From Corynebacterium aurimucosum ATCC 700975 (lineage in GTDB: Bacteria > Actinomycetota > Actinomycetes > Mycobacteriales > Mycobacteriaceae), in NCBI RefSeq assembly GCF_000022905.1, contig NC_012590.1, forward strand, positions 2,046,001 to 2,110,000: a stretch of DNA of 64,000 nucleotides, given 5' to 3'. The notes below the pieces were generated by a model. The model did not search any database, had not been told where the DNA came from, and saw only the letters and a list, made by a program, of their open reading frames with translations. Numbering within the stretch: the first letter of the stretch is position 1; each line of letters begins with the position of its first letter. Positions 8,662 through 17,311 of this stretch are shown one piece after another. A program made the position numbers and the translations under genes.

Positions 8662-9260
8662 GGACGGACCTTATCCTTCAGCTGCGCAAACTTCGCCGGA
8701 CCGATGCCGGAGACATCCATGAGCTGCTCCACGGTGGTGAAGCTGCCGACCTCCTCGCGGTGCGCAATAATCGCCGCGGCCGTGGCCGGCCCTATGCCGG
8801 GCAGCTCTGTCAGCTCCTCCTCGCTGGCAGCGTTGAGGGACACCAGGCCCTCCCCCGCGGCGTCAGGGGCGTTGGGTGGTCCGCCGACGGTGATCTGCTC
8901 GCCGTCGTTAAGCTTCTGCGCCAGGTTGAGGTTATCGGTGGGCACGCGCGGGCGCGCCACCTCGAGGGCGTCGTTGATGCGCGCGCCCGGCGCCAAGGTC
9001 ACCAGCCCGGGCTGCTCTACCTCGCCTACGACCGAGACCACGATATCGGCCGCTACCTCGCTGCTCGGCGCGGCCACCTCATAGGGGTTCTCCGCGCTAC
9101 GGCTCATCCCCAGCCAGGCCAGGAGCGCGACGCCGGCCACGCCCGCCGCGACAAGCGCCAGCCAGGGTGGCACGCGCACGCGCGGGAAATCGACGTTGAG
9201 CAGTTCTTCTTCGCCTGTCGGGCGGGTGAGGTCACGGAGGCGATCAGCAATGGCATTCAT
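8658..9260 (-). CDS. comEA: ComEA-type helix-hairpin-helix DNA-binding protein
   Basis: ComEA is the membrane-anchored DNA receptor of transformation systems. This 200-residue protein has a short cytoplasmic N terminus, one membrane segment (about residues 34-53, ALVAAGVAGVALLAWLG), a SLBB-like region (VSVVGEVEQPGLVTLAPGARINDAL), and a C-terminal pair of helix-hairpin-helix motifs: LTELPGIGPATAAAIIAHR and MDVSGIGPAKFAQLKD. The order matches ComEA of other actinobacteria. It is the promoter-proximal gene of comEA-comEC-holA and overlaps comEC by 4 bases. Confidence 0.94.
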   Translation of the reverse strand: MNAIADRLRDLTRPTGEEELLNVDFPRVRVPPWLALVAAGVAGVALLAWLGMSRSAENPYEVAAPSSEVAADIVVSVVGEVEQPGLVTLAPGARINDALEVARPRVPTDNLNLAQKLNDGEQITVGGPPNAPDAAGEGLVSLNAASEEELTELPGIGPATAAAIIAHREEVGSFTTVEQLMDVSGIGPAKFAQLKDKVRP

Positions 9261-9324
9261 GCCCGCGACGCTACGTAAGCGCCTTCACCCCCGTCGAGGG
9301 CTTAAGCCGCAGCCTGTGGATAAC

Positions 9325-9343
9325 TTGTTGAAGGCATCAACAA
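9325..9343 (-). terminator. Hairpin after degV
   Basis: TTGTTGA and TCAACAA pair around AGGCA, immediately after the degV stop codon on the minus strand. The position fits a terminator for the nadD-to-degV gene run, but the expected U tract is missing, so support is limited. Confidence 0.35.
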
Positions 9344-9345
9344 CG

Positions 9346-10134
9346 TCAGCTAAAGACCGCGGAGACGCCGATGGCTCCGGGGCCGACGTGGACGGAGAGG
9401 ACGTCGGTAAGCGGCACCAGCATGAAAGAGGAATCCGGCAGCGCCAAGCGCAGCAGGTCCTCCAGCCGGCGGGCCGAGACCTTATCCTCGTTGTACTGCA
9501 CCGCAATGAACGCCGGATTGCCCTCCGCACGGGAGGCCACCAGGTCCACGAGCTTGGTAAAGGCCTTGGTTTGGGTGCGGGTCTTGCCCACCATCTCCAG
9601 CTTGCCGCCCTGAATGGCCATGATCGGCTTGGTGGCCAGCAGGGCGGTGGACAGCATCGCCGTGGCCGCAGACATGCGCCCGGAACGGCGAAGCTCCTCC
9701 GTTGAGTTGAGGTAGACCCAGGTGTGCCCGCGCTCAAGGGTGTTGATGGCTGCGGCATAGCATTCGTCGAGTGAGGCGCCTTCCTGGGCAAGCTTGGCCG
9801 CCGCCATGGCAGCCGCGCCCATCGCCATGCCGGCGGTACCGGAATCGATAACGCGCACGGTATCGGGGAAAACGCCAGAAGCAGTCACCGCCGCCGACCA
9901 CGTCGACGACAGCTCCTTCGACAGGTGGATGGCCAGCACCCCGTCATCGCCGGAGCGTTCCATCTGACGGCCGTATAAAGCGGCCAATTCGAGGGCAGTC
10001 AGACCCGAGGTGGACAGCTCCGCGCCGTCCTTGCCGTGGCTTTCCATGACGTGCAGATCGACAACACAAATGTCGAGCTCCTCGACGATATCCGCCGGCA
10101 AGCCCGCGGCAGAATCGGTGACGACGCGAATCAC
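9346..10134 (-). CDS. DegV family fatty-acid-binding protein
   Basis: DegV/FakB proteins bind a fatty acid and, in Firmicutes, present it to a fatty-acid kinase. The 262-residue protein begins VIRVVTDSAAGLP (the DegV signature TDS plus Ala-Gly-Leu) and contains IHLSKELSSTWSAA and VIDSGTAGMAMG, the two conserved ligand-pocket segments. The GTG start at 10134 overlaps the stop of the phosphatase gene by one base, which supports it over the longer upstream frame. No FakA kinase gene is visible nearby, so the partner is unknown. It belongs to the run nadD ... rsfS-phosphatase-degV. Confidence 0.92.
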   Translation of the reverse strand: MIRVVTDSAAGLPADIVEELDICVVDLHVMESHGKDGAELSTSGLTALELAALYGRQMERSGDDGVLAIHLSKELSSTWSAAVTASGVFPDTVRVIDSGTAGMAMGAAAMAAAKLAQEGASLDECYAAAINTLERGHTWVYLNSTEELRRSGRMSAATAMLSTALLATKPIMAIQGGKLEMVGKTRTQTKAFTKLVDLVASRAEGNPAFIAVQYNEDKVSARRLEDLLRLALPDSSFMLVPLTDVLSVHVGPGAIGVSAVFS

Positions 10135-10832
10135 TAGACGTCCGCCCCTGCACCACCAACGACAGCGCCACCCATGTTCCAGCCGTCGAAGTACCACTGG
10201 GCACGGCTAACGTTCTCCGGGGTGAATTCCAGCGGGGAGAGCGGACGAGCTGCGTCGAACTCGGGCCGCGCGGTCAGCTGCGACCAGTGGGTGTTCTTCA
10301 AACCGGAGAGGATTCCATACTGATGGTGCTCAAGACCCAAAAGGTGGCAGGTCAGCGCGGAAATAGCACCGCCGTGCGCGACGACAAGCACCGCACCCTC
10401 ATCCCACTGCGAATGCTTCTGCATGAGCTCATCAATAACGGGGCGCGCGCGGTTAGCCACGTCGACGCGGCTCTCACCCTGCGGCGGCGCCCAGGTGGGG
10501 TCGTGGCGCCACAGCGCACGCGCCCCGGGAAATTGCTCATCCACTTCAGCCGAGGTCATCCCCTGCCACTCACCCAGGTGGGTTTCGCGCAGGCGCTTAT
10601 CGACGGACACCTCAAGCCCCAAACCCCGAGCAATGATCTCCGCGGTCTCGCGCGCACGGATGAGATCCGAGGAGACGATCGCGGTGATGTCTTTGCCCTC
10701 CAGCAGGTCGGCGGCGGCGCGCGCCTGCGAGTAGCCTACGTCCGACAGCTCGGTGTCCAAGTGCCCCTGCATCCGGCCGGTGGCGTTATACGTCGTTTGG
10801 CCGTGGCGGATGAGGAGGAGGCGGCGGGTCAT
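10134..10832 (-). CDS. gpgP: Histidine phosphatase, likely glucosyl-3-phosphoglycerate phosphatase
   Basis: The 232-residue enzyme belongs to the phosphoglycerate-mutase-like histidine phosphatases. The catalytic RHGQTTYN lies at residues 9-16, the second acidic element is ETHLGEWQGM near 83-92, and the second histidine is in VVAHGGAIS near 150-158. In M. tuberculosis the gene directly after rsfS (Rv2419c) encodes GpgP, which dephosphorylates glucosyl-3-phosphoglycerate in methylglucose lipopolysaccharide synthesis. I assign that role from synteny and length; the substrate is not proven by sequence. It overlaps rsfS by 4 bases and degV by one base. Confidence 0.85.
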   Translation of the reverse strand: MTRRLLLIRHGQTTYNATGRMQGHLDTELSDVGYSQARAAADLLEGKDITAIVSSDLIRARETAEIIARGLGLEVSVDKRLRETHLGEWQGMTSAEVDEQFPGARALWRHDPTWAPPQGESRVDVANRARPVIDELMQKHSQWDEGAVLVVAHGGAISALTCHLLGLEHHQYGILSGLKNTHWSQLTARPEFDAARPLSPLEFTPENVSRAQWYFDGWNMGGAVVGGAGADV

Positions 10833-11296
10833 AATTCGTCGTCTTCCGGCTCTGGCTGGGCCAGGGGAATCTCATCGATCGAGTCCACGTCGCGCGGGTT
10901 GACTTCATTAGACCACTCGCCGGGGCGTTCCGGGGTGTCCAGACCGGGGATGTCGAGAAGCGGGCAGTCGTGGTACAGGCGGTCCAAGCCGTAGAACTCG
11001 CGCTGATCGTTGCGCTGAACGTGGACCACGATGGGGCCATAGTCCAGCAGGACCCAACGGTTCTCGCGATTGCCTTCGCGGCGCTTGGGTTCAAAGCCCT
11101 TCTTGGTCAGCTCGTCTTCGACTTCCTCCACGATGGACCCCACCTGGCGCTCGGTATCGGCGGAGGCCAAGACGAAGACCTCGGTAATCGCCAGCACGTC
11201 GGAAACTTCGATAGCGGCGATGTTGGTGGCCAACTTTTCATCCGCAGCCAAGGCGGCGGTTTCCGCCATCTGGCGTGCTTCATCAGTAATCGACAT
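10829..11296 (-). CDS. rsfS: Ribosome silencing factor
   Basis: RsfS (RsfA, DUF143) binds ribosomal protein L14 and blocks 30S-50S joining when nutrients run out. The 155-residue product carries the family core: KLATNIAAIEVSDVLAITEVFVLASA, then RQVGSIVEEVEDEL, RREGNRENRWVLLDYGPIVVHV and FYGLDRLYHDCP. A C-terminal acidic tail of about 40 residues extends beyond the core. It follows nadD by about 95 bases and overlaps the phosphatase gene by 4 bases. The nadD-rsfS pairing is conserved in many bacteria. Confidence 0.95.
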   Translation of the reverse strand: MSITDEARQMAETAALAADEKLATNIAAIEVSDVLAITEVFVLASADTERQVGSIVEEVEDELTKKGFEPKRREGNRENRWVLLDYGPIVVHVQRNDQREFYGLDRLYHDCPLLDIPGLDTPERPGEWSNEVNPRDVDSIDEIPLAQPEPEDDEL

Positions 11297-11390
11297 GACA
11301 ATCCCTACACAAGTACGTTTTCTTAAGATCTCTAGTCTTACACGACAAGGCTCATTTTCCTAGTCGAATTCCCCCGAGAATGCGCGGAGG

Positions 11391-12008
11391 CTACAGGGGC
11401 TTTTCCGGGTGCGGGCTATAAAGGTGATTCTTGGCAATGTATTGCACTACCCCATCCGGTACGAGGTACCACACCGGCTGGCCCTGCTGGGCGCGAGCGC
11501 GGCAATCAGTGGAGGAAATGGCCATGGCGGGAATCTCAATCAGCTCGATATCATCCTGAGAATCCTCCGGCAGCATGTCTTTGCGCAGCTCATAGCCGGG
11601 CCGGGTCACACCAACGAAATGGGCCATTTCCAGCATCTCTTCCCAGTTGCGCCAGCTCATGATGGAGGCCACCGAGTCGGCACCAGTAATGAAGAAGAGT
11701 TCGGCGTCCGGGAAGATTCCGCGCAAATCACGCAACGTATCGATGGTGTAGGTGGGCCCCTCGCGGTCAATGTCCACACGCGAGACAGTAAAGCGCGGGT
11801 TCGACGCCGTGGCCACCATGGTCATCAGGTAGCGGTGCTCGGCGGCGGTGACCTGCTTATCGGCCTTCTGCCAGGGCTGACCTGTGGGGACGAAGACCAC
11901 CGTGTCGAGGCGGAAGCGGTGAGCTACCTCGCTGGCGGCGACGAGGTGACCATTATGGATGGGGTCGAAGGTGCCACCCATGATGCCGATGCGTTGTGGA
12001 CTAGTCAT
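11391..12008 (-). CDS. nadD: Nicotinate-nucleotide adenylyltransferase
   Basis: NadD transfers AMP to nicotinate mononucleotide to make deamido-NAD. The 205-residue enzyme shows the nucleotidyltransferase signature [15 protein letters not shown] near residues 11-25 and the late ISSTDCRAR (ISST/SxxR) element near 173-181. The ATG at 12008 starts [14 protein letters not shown]; a GTG 10 codons upstream lies inside the cutinase gene. It overlaps the 3' end of the cutinase gene by 8 bases. This gene normally follows proA in corynebacteria; here two cutinase genes and the repeat-bounded AlbA_2 gene stand between. Confidence 0.96.
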   Translation of the reverse strand: MTSPQRIGIMGGTFDPIHNGHLVAASEVAHRFRLDTVVFVPTGQPWQKADKQVTAAEHRYLMTMVATASNPRFTVSRVDIDREGPTYTIDTLRDLRGIFPDAELFFITGADSVASIMSWRNWEEMLEMAHFVGVTRPGYELRKDMLPEDSQDDIELIEIPAMAISSTDCRARAQQGQPVWYLVPDGVVQYIAKNHLYSPHPEKPL

Positions 12009-12858
12009 GGCTGGTGAGTATACCGGCCACCGAATCAATGACCTGCACGTCCTGTTCGGAAGGCTCCCCCAAGAAATAGGAGGCGTGGCGCTCAGCCTTG
12101 GTGGCTAGAGCACGGTTAGCGGCGTCGAGGGAAAAATCGCACACGAAATCACCGTCGAGGCAGTAATCGACAGAGCGGTTCCCAGGGAGCCCGGCGCGAT
12201 TTTTAGCCCACGGGACCTGGTGAAGCGGGTTGCCGAAAGTGAGCATGGCCTGCAGGCGCCCGGTCTCGGCCAAATAGCTCTCCACGCTCGTTGCGACGAG
12301 CGCGCCCTGCGAGTAGCCGGCAGCTACCCACCGCGGGTGGCAACCGGTGGTGGTCTCATAGTTGTCCACCACCTTCGGTGCGTTGCGCGCGCCGGTACGC
12401 AGACTATCGATGGCCCCAAACGTCACCGAATATGCCATCTCCCCGAGGGAGTGCTGCTGTAGGATCCCGAGCGCCCGCTGCACCAGCTGAAGCGGGCCTA
12501 AGTCCTCGCCCTCCTGCGCCAAGGGTGGCAGGTTCATGGCCGCGGGATAAGCCTCCGGATCCAGCGCCAGGACGTACACGTCATCCATTGCACCTGGGTG
12601 GCGCTGCTCTACCTGATGAAACAGGGCGGCAAAGTTGCGCCCCTCAAAGCCCGTGGATTCTGGTGCGTGCGCGGAGTAGCGCTGCGGTCCCACGTATTCG
12701 CCTTGCTCTTCGTTTTGGTCCGAACCGCGTGCGACGAGCACCACGGTCTCGGGGCAGGTTTCAACGCCGCCCGCCGACGCCACCGGCGCGCTGAGAAGAG
12801 ACGCCGCCGTGCCAAGGGCGGCAGCTACACAGGAAACACGAAAGGAAAGAGACTTCAT
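12001..12858 (-). CDS. Secreted cutinase-family esterase (promoter-distal copy)
   Basis: A 285-residue alpha/beta hydrolase with an N-terminal Sec signal ([10 protein letters not shown] then a hydrophobic core ending ASAGG). The nucleophile elbow GYSQGA is near residue 181-186, and [12 protein letters not shown] holds the conserved Cys pair and catalytic Asp; the late His is in KAERHASYF. Family members in corynebacteria and mycobacteria are exported lipases or esterases, some linked to mycolate or glycolipid turnover. The upstream gene is a paralogue 9 bases away, so the two form a tandem duplication and one operon, with nadD coupled at the end by an 8-base overlap. Confidence 0.92.
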   Translation of the reverse strand: MKSLSFRVSCVAAALGTAASLLSAPVASAGGVETCPETVVLVARGSDQNEEQGEYVGPQRYSAHAPESTGFEGRNFAALFHQVEQRHPGAMDDVYVLALDPEAYPAAMNLPPLAQEGEDLGPLQLVQRALGILQQHSLGEMAYSVTFGAIDSLRTGARNAPKVVDNYETTTGCHPRWVAAGYSQGALVATSVESYLAETGRLQAMLTFGNPLHQVPWAKNRAGLPGNRSVDYCLDGDFVCDFSLDAANRALATKAERHASYFLGEPSEQDVQVIDSVAGILTSHD

Positions 12859-12867
12859 TCTTTCTGT

Positions 12868-13788
12868 TTAGCGGAAACGAACGCTGTCTACCATGCGGCC
12901 GATGGAATCGTAGACCTGGTTATCCCACTGGTGGTTGGTGAAGAAGTACTGGCCATGGGAGCCGCCGGTAGGCTTGGCGGCGTAGAGGGTATGGGCGGAG
13001 AGATCGCACACGGCATCGAGGGGCAGGCAGTAGTCCACGCGGCTGACGTTGGCACGCAGCTGCGGGAAGTGGCCCATCGGGCCGCCCGCGCCCTGGGTCG
13101 CGCCGACAACGGCCGGATCGCCGGCGCGGGTCAGCGGGTTGCCAAAGGTCACGACGCCTGCGAGCTGACCGCGGTGGGCCAGTTCCGCCTCGTGGTTGGC
13201 CAGGATCATGGCGCCCTGGGAGTAGCCGGACAGGATGTATTGCGGGTGGCAACCGGTGGCGGCTTCATAGCTGTTGATCGCGCTGGTCACGCCGCGCTTG
13301 CCGGTCTGCACGGAGTACAAGAACTGGTTGATGGCGGAGACTGCGGTGTTGATGACTGGGTTGGCGTACTGCGTGGCCAGGCGCACGAGGTCAGCCGCGG
13401 TGTTCGGAACCGACTCGTTCGGAACAGAGTATTCCGGGTAGGTCGCCGGATAGTACTGCGGCTCCAGGCCCAGCACGTAGACGTCCTTCATCAGCGAGTT
13501 GCCGCCGTGAGTGGCCTGGTAGCGTGCCTCGGCGCCCTGCAGCATGGCGCGGATGGATTCGCCCTCCCATCCATTGGAGGCGCGGCCGCCCTGGTTCGAA
13601 TACTGCGTGGGGTAGACCTGACCGTTTTGGCCGGAGCCGCGCGCGGCAACGACGACCACTGCGGGGCACTGTTCGTCAGCGTGCGCGGCGGCTGCAGAGA
13701 TGGTTTGCGGGACAATAATGGCGGACACGGCCATGACGGCGGCGGCCACGGAGGAAGCAATGCGGGACAGCATGGGAGAAGGCACCAT
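12868..13788 (-). CDS. Secreted cutinase-family esterase (promoter-proximal copy)
   Basis: A 306-residue paralogue of the next gene, with signal peptide (about residues 1-38, cleavage likely after AHA), the first disulphide Cys in EQCPAVVVVAARGSGQNG, the nucleophile elbow GYSQGAM near residue 187-193, the VDYCLPLDAVCD Cys/Asp element, and a late His in GSHGQYFF. All catalytic elements are present. The start at 13788 is chosen over the ATG five codons later because neither has a strong ribosome site; the signal peptide works with both. One copy of an 87-bp palindromic repeat lies 82 bases upstream, so the gene may share control with the AlbA_2-type regulator gene, which has the same repeat in front. 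Confidence 0.92.
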   Translation of the reverse strand: MVPSPMLSRIASSVAAAVMAVSAIIVPQTISAAAAHADEQCPAVVVVAARGSGQNGQVYPTQYSNQGGRASNGWEGESIRAMLQGAEARYQATHGGNSLMKDVYVLGLEPQYYPATYPEYSVPNESVPNTAADLVRLATQYANPVINTAVSAINQFLYSVQTGKRGVTSAINSYEAATGCHPQYILSGYSQGAMILANHEAELAHRGQLAGVVTFGNPLTRAGDPAVVGATQGAGGPMGHFPQLRANVSRVDYCLPLDAVCDLSAHTLYAAKPTGGSHGQYFFTNHQWDNQVYDSIGRMVDSVRFR

Positions 13789-13869
13789 TCAGTTCTTTGT
13801 TATTACCGCGCTTTAGAATACCCAGTGCTCCCCCGGCGCGCAGCACGAACCCCGCGCAAAGCACACAAT

Positions 13870-13956
13870 CTACTCGAAAAGTTTTCGAGTAGATTGTTTT
13901 GCGCAGGTCAACCTCGAAAAATTCTTTTCGAGTAGCTTTCGAGTAGCATTTCGAGC
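13870..13956. repeat. 87-bp direct repeat, copy 1 (upstream of cutinase)
   Basis: This copy matches positions 15370-15456 with four mismatches in 87 bases, at an exact distance of 1500 bp and in the same orientation. Inside are a 23-bp palindrome (CTACTCGAAAA arms around one base, 13870-13892), a second inverted repeat (CTCGAAAA / TTTTCGAG, 13913-13932) and a further half site CTTTCGAGTAG (13936-13946). It lies 82 bases upstream of the cutinase start on the minus strand. Confidence 0.9.
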
Positions 13957-13966
13957 TCTGCCCAGC

Positions 13967-15358
13967 TCATCCAAAAGGCCCTTCAACAAACCACACTGCC
14001 CTCGGATCGCGCGGACCATTTCCCCTCCATTTCACAAGCCCCTTGCCACGCATGGCCTGTAATGCACGGCGTACAGAAGGGATTGACACACCAAGAGCTT
14101 CAGCCACTTCCCCGGTAGACATTGGGCGTGCGCTCGTTTCCAATGCTGCCAACGCTCCTTCAGAATGGCGGGGCAAATCCTTCAAGACTTGCTCGTTCAA
14201 TCGTTGAATTGCCTTCAGCGTCAAAACAACGCTGCCACTCGTTTGCATATAAGAGGGATCCGCAAAACCGACGCGGCGCATCCCAGCGAACATACGGCGA
14301 ATCCCTTCACCCAGTTCTTGGCCGATGCGCAACTCAGCAGTAACGCGTGCGATGAGGGGGTTGCGCGCGAAACGAGCTATCGATTCAGGCTTAGCAGGAT
14401 CAACGAGGCCCGGAAAGCGTCCGGGGCTAGAGATCTCAATCCGACTGGGGTACACCTCAAAGCGAATGTGATCACCCGCCATACTGTACGAACGGTGCAC
14501 AACGGCGTTAACCAATCCTTCTAGCCACACATCATGTGGAATGAGATTCTCATCCTCGAATAGTCCCGCACCCGACAGTCTACGAACCGTCGGCAACATC
14601 TCACCGATTACTTGTTGTGCTGCACGAATCTGCTCGGGCACGGGACCATCAAAGCGATAGTCTTCCACCAACTGTTGCTGCTGACCCGGCAAGCGCTCAT
14701 CTTCTGCAAAGCGAAGTACTCGAATGTGAGCATTCGGGAAAAATTCTTGCGGATTCTTTCCAAACAGCAAGAGCGCGGCCGACCGCGGACGCCCCTGGCG
14801 GTCAATCAGATTTCGCGCTCGAAGTGAATCTGCACCGGATGCAGAACCAATAATGTCAGCGTAATCTTCGACCAAGGACATATCGAGATCATCCGGACTA
14901 GCATGCGCCGGCACCGTAGCATCGTATTGCTGCTCGCCCTTGGTATATCGAAGCTCAAGGATGTCGTCGGCCTTCAGGTGCCGAGACTCATCCCCCACCC
15001 GCAGGTAGCACTCGCCTGACTTTAAATAGTGGACGCGCTCACTGGGCAGCACGTGAAAGAGGAACACCTCGACGTCTTCGTTAATTTCGAGTATTTCGAT
15101 CCGAACCCTAACGGTCGGATCCGTATGATCCAACGCGGTCTGCCGCAAATCGTTCCCTTGCCCTGCTGTGGGGCGGCCATCGAATTCACGATCCGTAATC
15201 CCCACCGCAACAACACCGCCCTCGGCATTCGCCATTCCGACGATTGTCTTGGCCAAATCCTTGGGCTTGATTCGGAACGATTTACGATCGAACCATTGAT
15301 CTTCGGGCACACTCAAAAGCAACTGTGGCTCTTTGTGAAAGTTTCGCTGCGCACTCAC
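13967..15358 (-). CDS. AlbA_2/Schlafen-type ATP-binding protein with winged-helix C terminus
   Basis: A 463-residue protein of the family often called RecG-related or putative transcriptional regulator. Domains: an AlbA_2 (Schlafen) DNA-binding fold at about 15-125 (SFRIKPKDLAKTIVGMANAEGG and VAVGITDREFDG), a GHKL-like ATP-binding region at about 255-375 (LEGLVNAVVHRSYS, then IEISSPGRFPG), and a C-terminal winged helix (MSTGEVAEALGVSIPSVRRAL). It starts with GTG at 15358 behind AGGA. The gene is bounded by two 87-bp direct repeats; the upstream copy ends 11 bases before the start codon, in the promoter. It may autoregulate through those palindromes. Schlafen-domain proteins are often linked to defence or stress control; the role here is unknown. 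Confidence 0.85.
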   Translation of the reverse strand: MSAQRNFHKEPQLLLSVPEDQWFDRKSFRIKPKDLAKTIVGMANAEGGVVAVGITDREFDGRPTAGQGNDLRQTALDHTDPTVRVRIEILEINEDVEVFLFHVLPSERVHYLKSGECYLRVGDESRHLKADDILELRYTKGEQQYDATVPAHASPDDLDMSLVEDYADIIGSASGADSLRARNLIDRQGRPRSAALLLFGKNPQEFFPNAHIRVLRFAEDERLPGQQQQLVEDYRFDGPVPEQIRAAQQVIGEMLPTVRRLSGAGLFEDENLIPHDVWLEGLVNAVVHRSYSMAGDHIRFEVYPSRIEISSPGRFPGLVDPAKPESIARFARNPLIARVTAELRIGQELGEGIRRMFAGMRRVGFADPSYMQTSGSVVLTLKAIQRLNEQVLKDLPRHSEGALAALETSARPMSTGEVAEALGVSIPSVRRALQAMRGKGLVKWRGNGPRDPRAVWFVEGPFG

Positions 15359-15369
15359 AGAGCAACATC

Positions 15370-15456
15370 CTACTCGAAAACTTTTCGAGTAGATTGTTTT
15401 GCGCAGGTCAGCCTCGAAAAATTCTTTTCGAGTAGCTTTCGAGTAGCTTTTCTAGC
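15370..15456. repeat. 87-bp direct repeat, copy 2 (promoter of the AlbA_2 gene)
   Basis: The second copy of the repeat at 13870-13956. Its 23-bp palindrome (15370-15392, central base C instead of G) is immediately upstream of the AGGA ribosome site and GTG start of the AlbA_2-type gene. The other end stops six bases before the proA stop codon. The position fits an operator region carried with the gene, or the boundary of an inserted unit. Confidence 0.9.
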
Positions 15457-15461
15457 TGTCC

Positions 15462-16730
15462 CTAGGGGCGGGTCTGGCCGGTGCCCTGCAGCACCCACTT
15501 GGTAGACGTCAGCTCCGGCAAAGCCATCGGGCCGCGCGCGTGCAGCTTCTGGGTGGAGATGCCAATCTCTGCGCCCATGCCGTAGACCTCACCATCCGTA
15601 AACGCGGTGGAGGCGTTGAGCATGACTGCTGCGGCATCCACCTCGTTGGCGAAGGTCAGCAGCACATCAGCGTCCTGGGCCGCAATGGCTTCGGTGTGGC
15701 CGGTGGTGTACTCGGCGATGTGCGCGATGGCGCCATCAACACCGTCGACGACCTTGGCACAGATATCCATGGAGAGGAATTCCTCGCGCCATTCTTCGTC
15801 GGTGGCCTCCACTGCGTCCTTAACTCCGAAGGCTTCGAGCTCCTTGACATCGCTGTGGATGGTGACCCCTGCCTCCTGGAGGGCGGTGATAATGCGGAGC
15901 TTGGAGGCGTCGTCAAGCGCGGCGTCGATCAGCACACCCTCCGTGGCATTGCACACCGAGGTGCGGCGGGTCTTGCCGTTGATCACCATATCGATGGCCT
16001 TGTCCAGGTCAGCGGAGGCATCGACGTAGAAGTGGCAATTGCCGGTACCGGTCTCGATGGCGGGGACGGTGGCGTTTTCCACCACAGCGTTGATGAGGCG
16101 CGCGCCGCCACGGGGGATGACCAGGTCCACCAAGCCGCGGGCGGTGATGAGATCCTGCACGGAATCGTGGGTCTCACAGGGCAGAAGCTGCACACCTTCG
16201 CGCGGCAGATCGAACTCCATAAGGGTGTCCTGGAGGAGCTCCACGAGCTTGGCGTTGGAATTCTTCGCGGACTTGGAACCGCGCAGCAGCGGCACGTTGC
16301 CGGACTTTAGGGCCAAGCCGAAGGCATCAACGGTGACGTTGGGGCGGGCCTCGTAGACCATGCCCATCACGCCGAGCGGCACACGGACCTGCTTCATCTG
16401 GATGCCGTTATCCATGGTGCGCCCCTGCAGGATCTCCCCTACCGGGTCCTGGAGGGAGGCTACCTGGCGCAGGCCGCCGGCAATGCCCTCGATGCGGGCA
16501 GCATCCAGCGACAGGCGGTCGATGAGGGACTCGGACATGCCATTAGCGCGGCCGGCCTCGATATCGAGCTGGTTAGCAGCGAGGATGTCCTCGGTGTGCG
16601 CGATAAGGTTTTCCGCGGCGCGGTTGAGGATTTCATTCTTGCGCGGGGTGGGCAGCTGCGCGAACTGTGGCGCCACCGCCTTGGCGGCGCGGGCTTTGGA
16701 CAGAACTTCTTCACGTTCGGTGTTGCTCAT
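15462..16730 (-). CDS. proA: Gamma-glutamyl phosphate reductase
   Basis: ProA reduces gamma-glutamyl phosphate with NADPH to glutamate semialdehyde, the second step of proline synthesis. The 422-residue length is normal. The conserved aldehyde dehydrogenase-like features are present: [24 protein letters not shown] segment near residue 115, the catalytic Cys in [11 protein letters not shown] near residue 258-268, and the C-terminal [13 protein letters not shown]. It lies downstream of proB on the same strand, separated from it by two dehydrogenase genes and a DUF1707 gene. The distal AlbA_2 insert begins directly after its stop. Confidence 0.97.
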   Translation of the reverse strand: MSNTEREEVLSKARAAKAVAPQFAQLPTPRKNEILNRAAENLIAHTEDILAANQLDIEAGRANGMSESLIDRLSLDAARIEGIAGGLRQVASLQDPVGEILQGRTMDNGIQMKQVRVPLGVMGMVYEARPNVTVDAFGLALKSGNVPLLRGSKSAKNSNAKLVELLQDTLMEFDLPREGVQLLPCETHDSVQDLITARGLVDLVIPRGGARLINAVVENATVPAIETGTGNCHFYVDASADLDKAIDMVINGKTRRTSVCNATEGVLIDAALDDASKLRIITALQEAGVTIHSDVKELEAFGVKDAVEATDEEWREEFLSMDICAKVVDGVDGAIAHIAEYTTGHTEAIAAQDADVLLTFANEVDAAAVMLNASTAFTDGEVYGMGAEIGISTQKLHARGPMALPELTSTKWVLQGTGQTRP

Positions 16731-16804
16731 GCCATACCAGCGTACGGAAGGTCTGCCCGCTTGTCAGGGATTTTGTGTAGCTATGGGAGCGGATCGGCTT
16801 TTAG

Positions 16805-17311
16805 TTAGGCCTCGAGCTCGCGGCGGCGCTCGGCGGCGGCACGCAGGCGCTCGGCGCGCTTTTTCTTTTCTCCTTCGGAAAGCTCATCGAAGAGCTCTTC
16901 ATCTGATTCGCTGAACTTCAACACCCCGCGCGCAGCCCAGGAAGCGAAGAACGCGATGACGGGCGAGATCCAGAAATAACTCCAGTCGAAGACGAAGAGG
17001 CCCAGGAAGAGCGCGATCATCGCCACCGACCAAATGACAGAATCCGCCATCTGGACCTTGCGTCCGCGGGCGAGCATATCCTCCAACTCCGCCTCGTGGC
17101 GGCGTGCGGGGGTTGTGGCGCTGGGGGTGGAAAGCTCCGGCAGGTCCGCAAAGAGCTTTTCGACGTCCCCGCGTGTGCGCGCCGCGGCGGCCTCACCGGT
17201 ACGCTGCTCGAATTCATCGGGGCCTAACGTGCCGTTGACGAAGTGCTGGCTCAGTTGTTCCAGGGCCGCTGAACGCTCAGCATCACCAACGCGGATATCG
17301 GGGTTCTCCAT
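16805..17311 (-). CDS. DUF1707 domain membrane protein
   Basis: A 168-residue protein. The N-terminal 55 residues (PDIRVGDAERSAALEQLSQHF then DEFEQRTGEAAAARTRGDVEKLFADLP) are a typical DUF1707/SHOCT-like domain of actinobacteria. Two hydrophobic stretches follow (about 97-112 and 117-133), then a highly charged tail rich in Glu, Lys and Arg. The function of the family is unknown; it is usually membrane-bound. The start overlaps the stop of the 2-hydroxyacid dehydrogenase gene by one base (TAATG), so they are co-translated. Confidence 0.88.
   Translation of the reverse strand: MENPDIRVGDAERSAALEQLSQHFVNGTLGPDEFEQRTGEAAAARTRGDVEKLFADLPELSTPSATTPARRHEAELEDMLARGRKVQMADSVIWSVAMIALFLGLFVFDWSYFWISPVIAFFASWAARGVLKFSESDEELFDELSEGEKKKRAERLRAAAERRRELEA

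Noticed and set aside
12598-13935. Long plus-strand frame opposite the two cutinases
   Set aside because: Shadow of two genes with signal peptides and full catalytic motifs on the minus strand.
13967-15358. Insertion sequence or transposon
   Set aside because: The gene is not a transposase, and the ends are direct repeats without terminal inverted repeats of a known type.
13870-15456. CRISPR array
   Set aside because: Only two repeat copies exist, 1500 bp apart with a gene between, and no short regular spacers.
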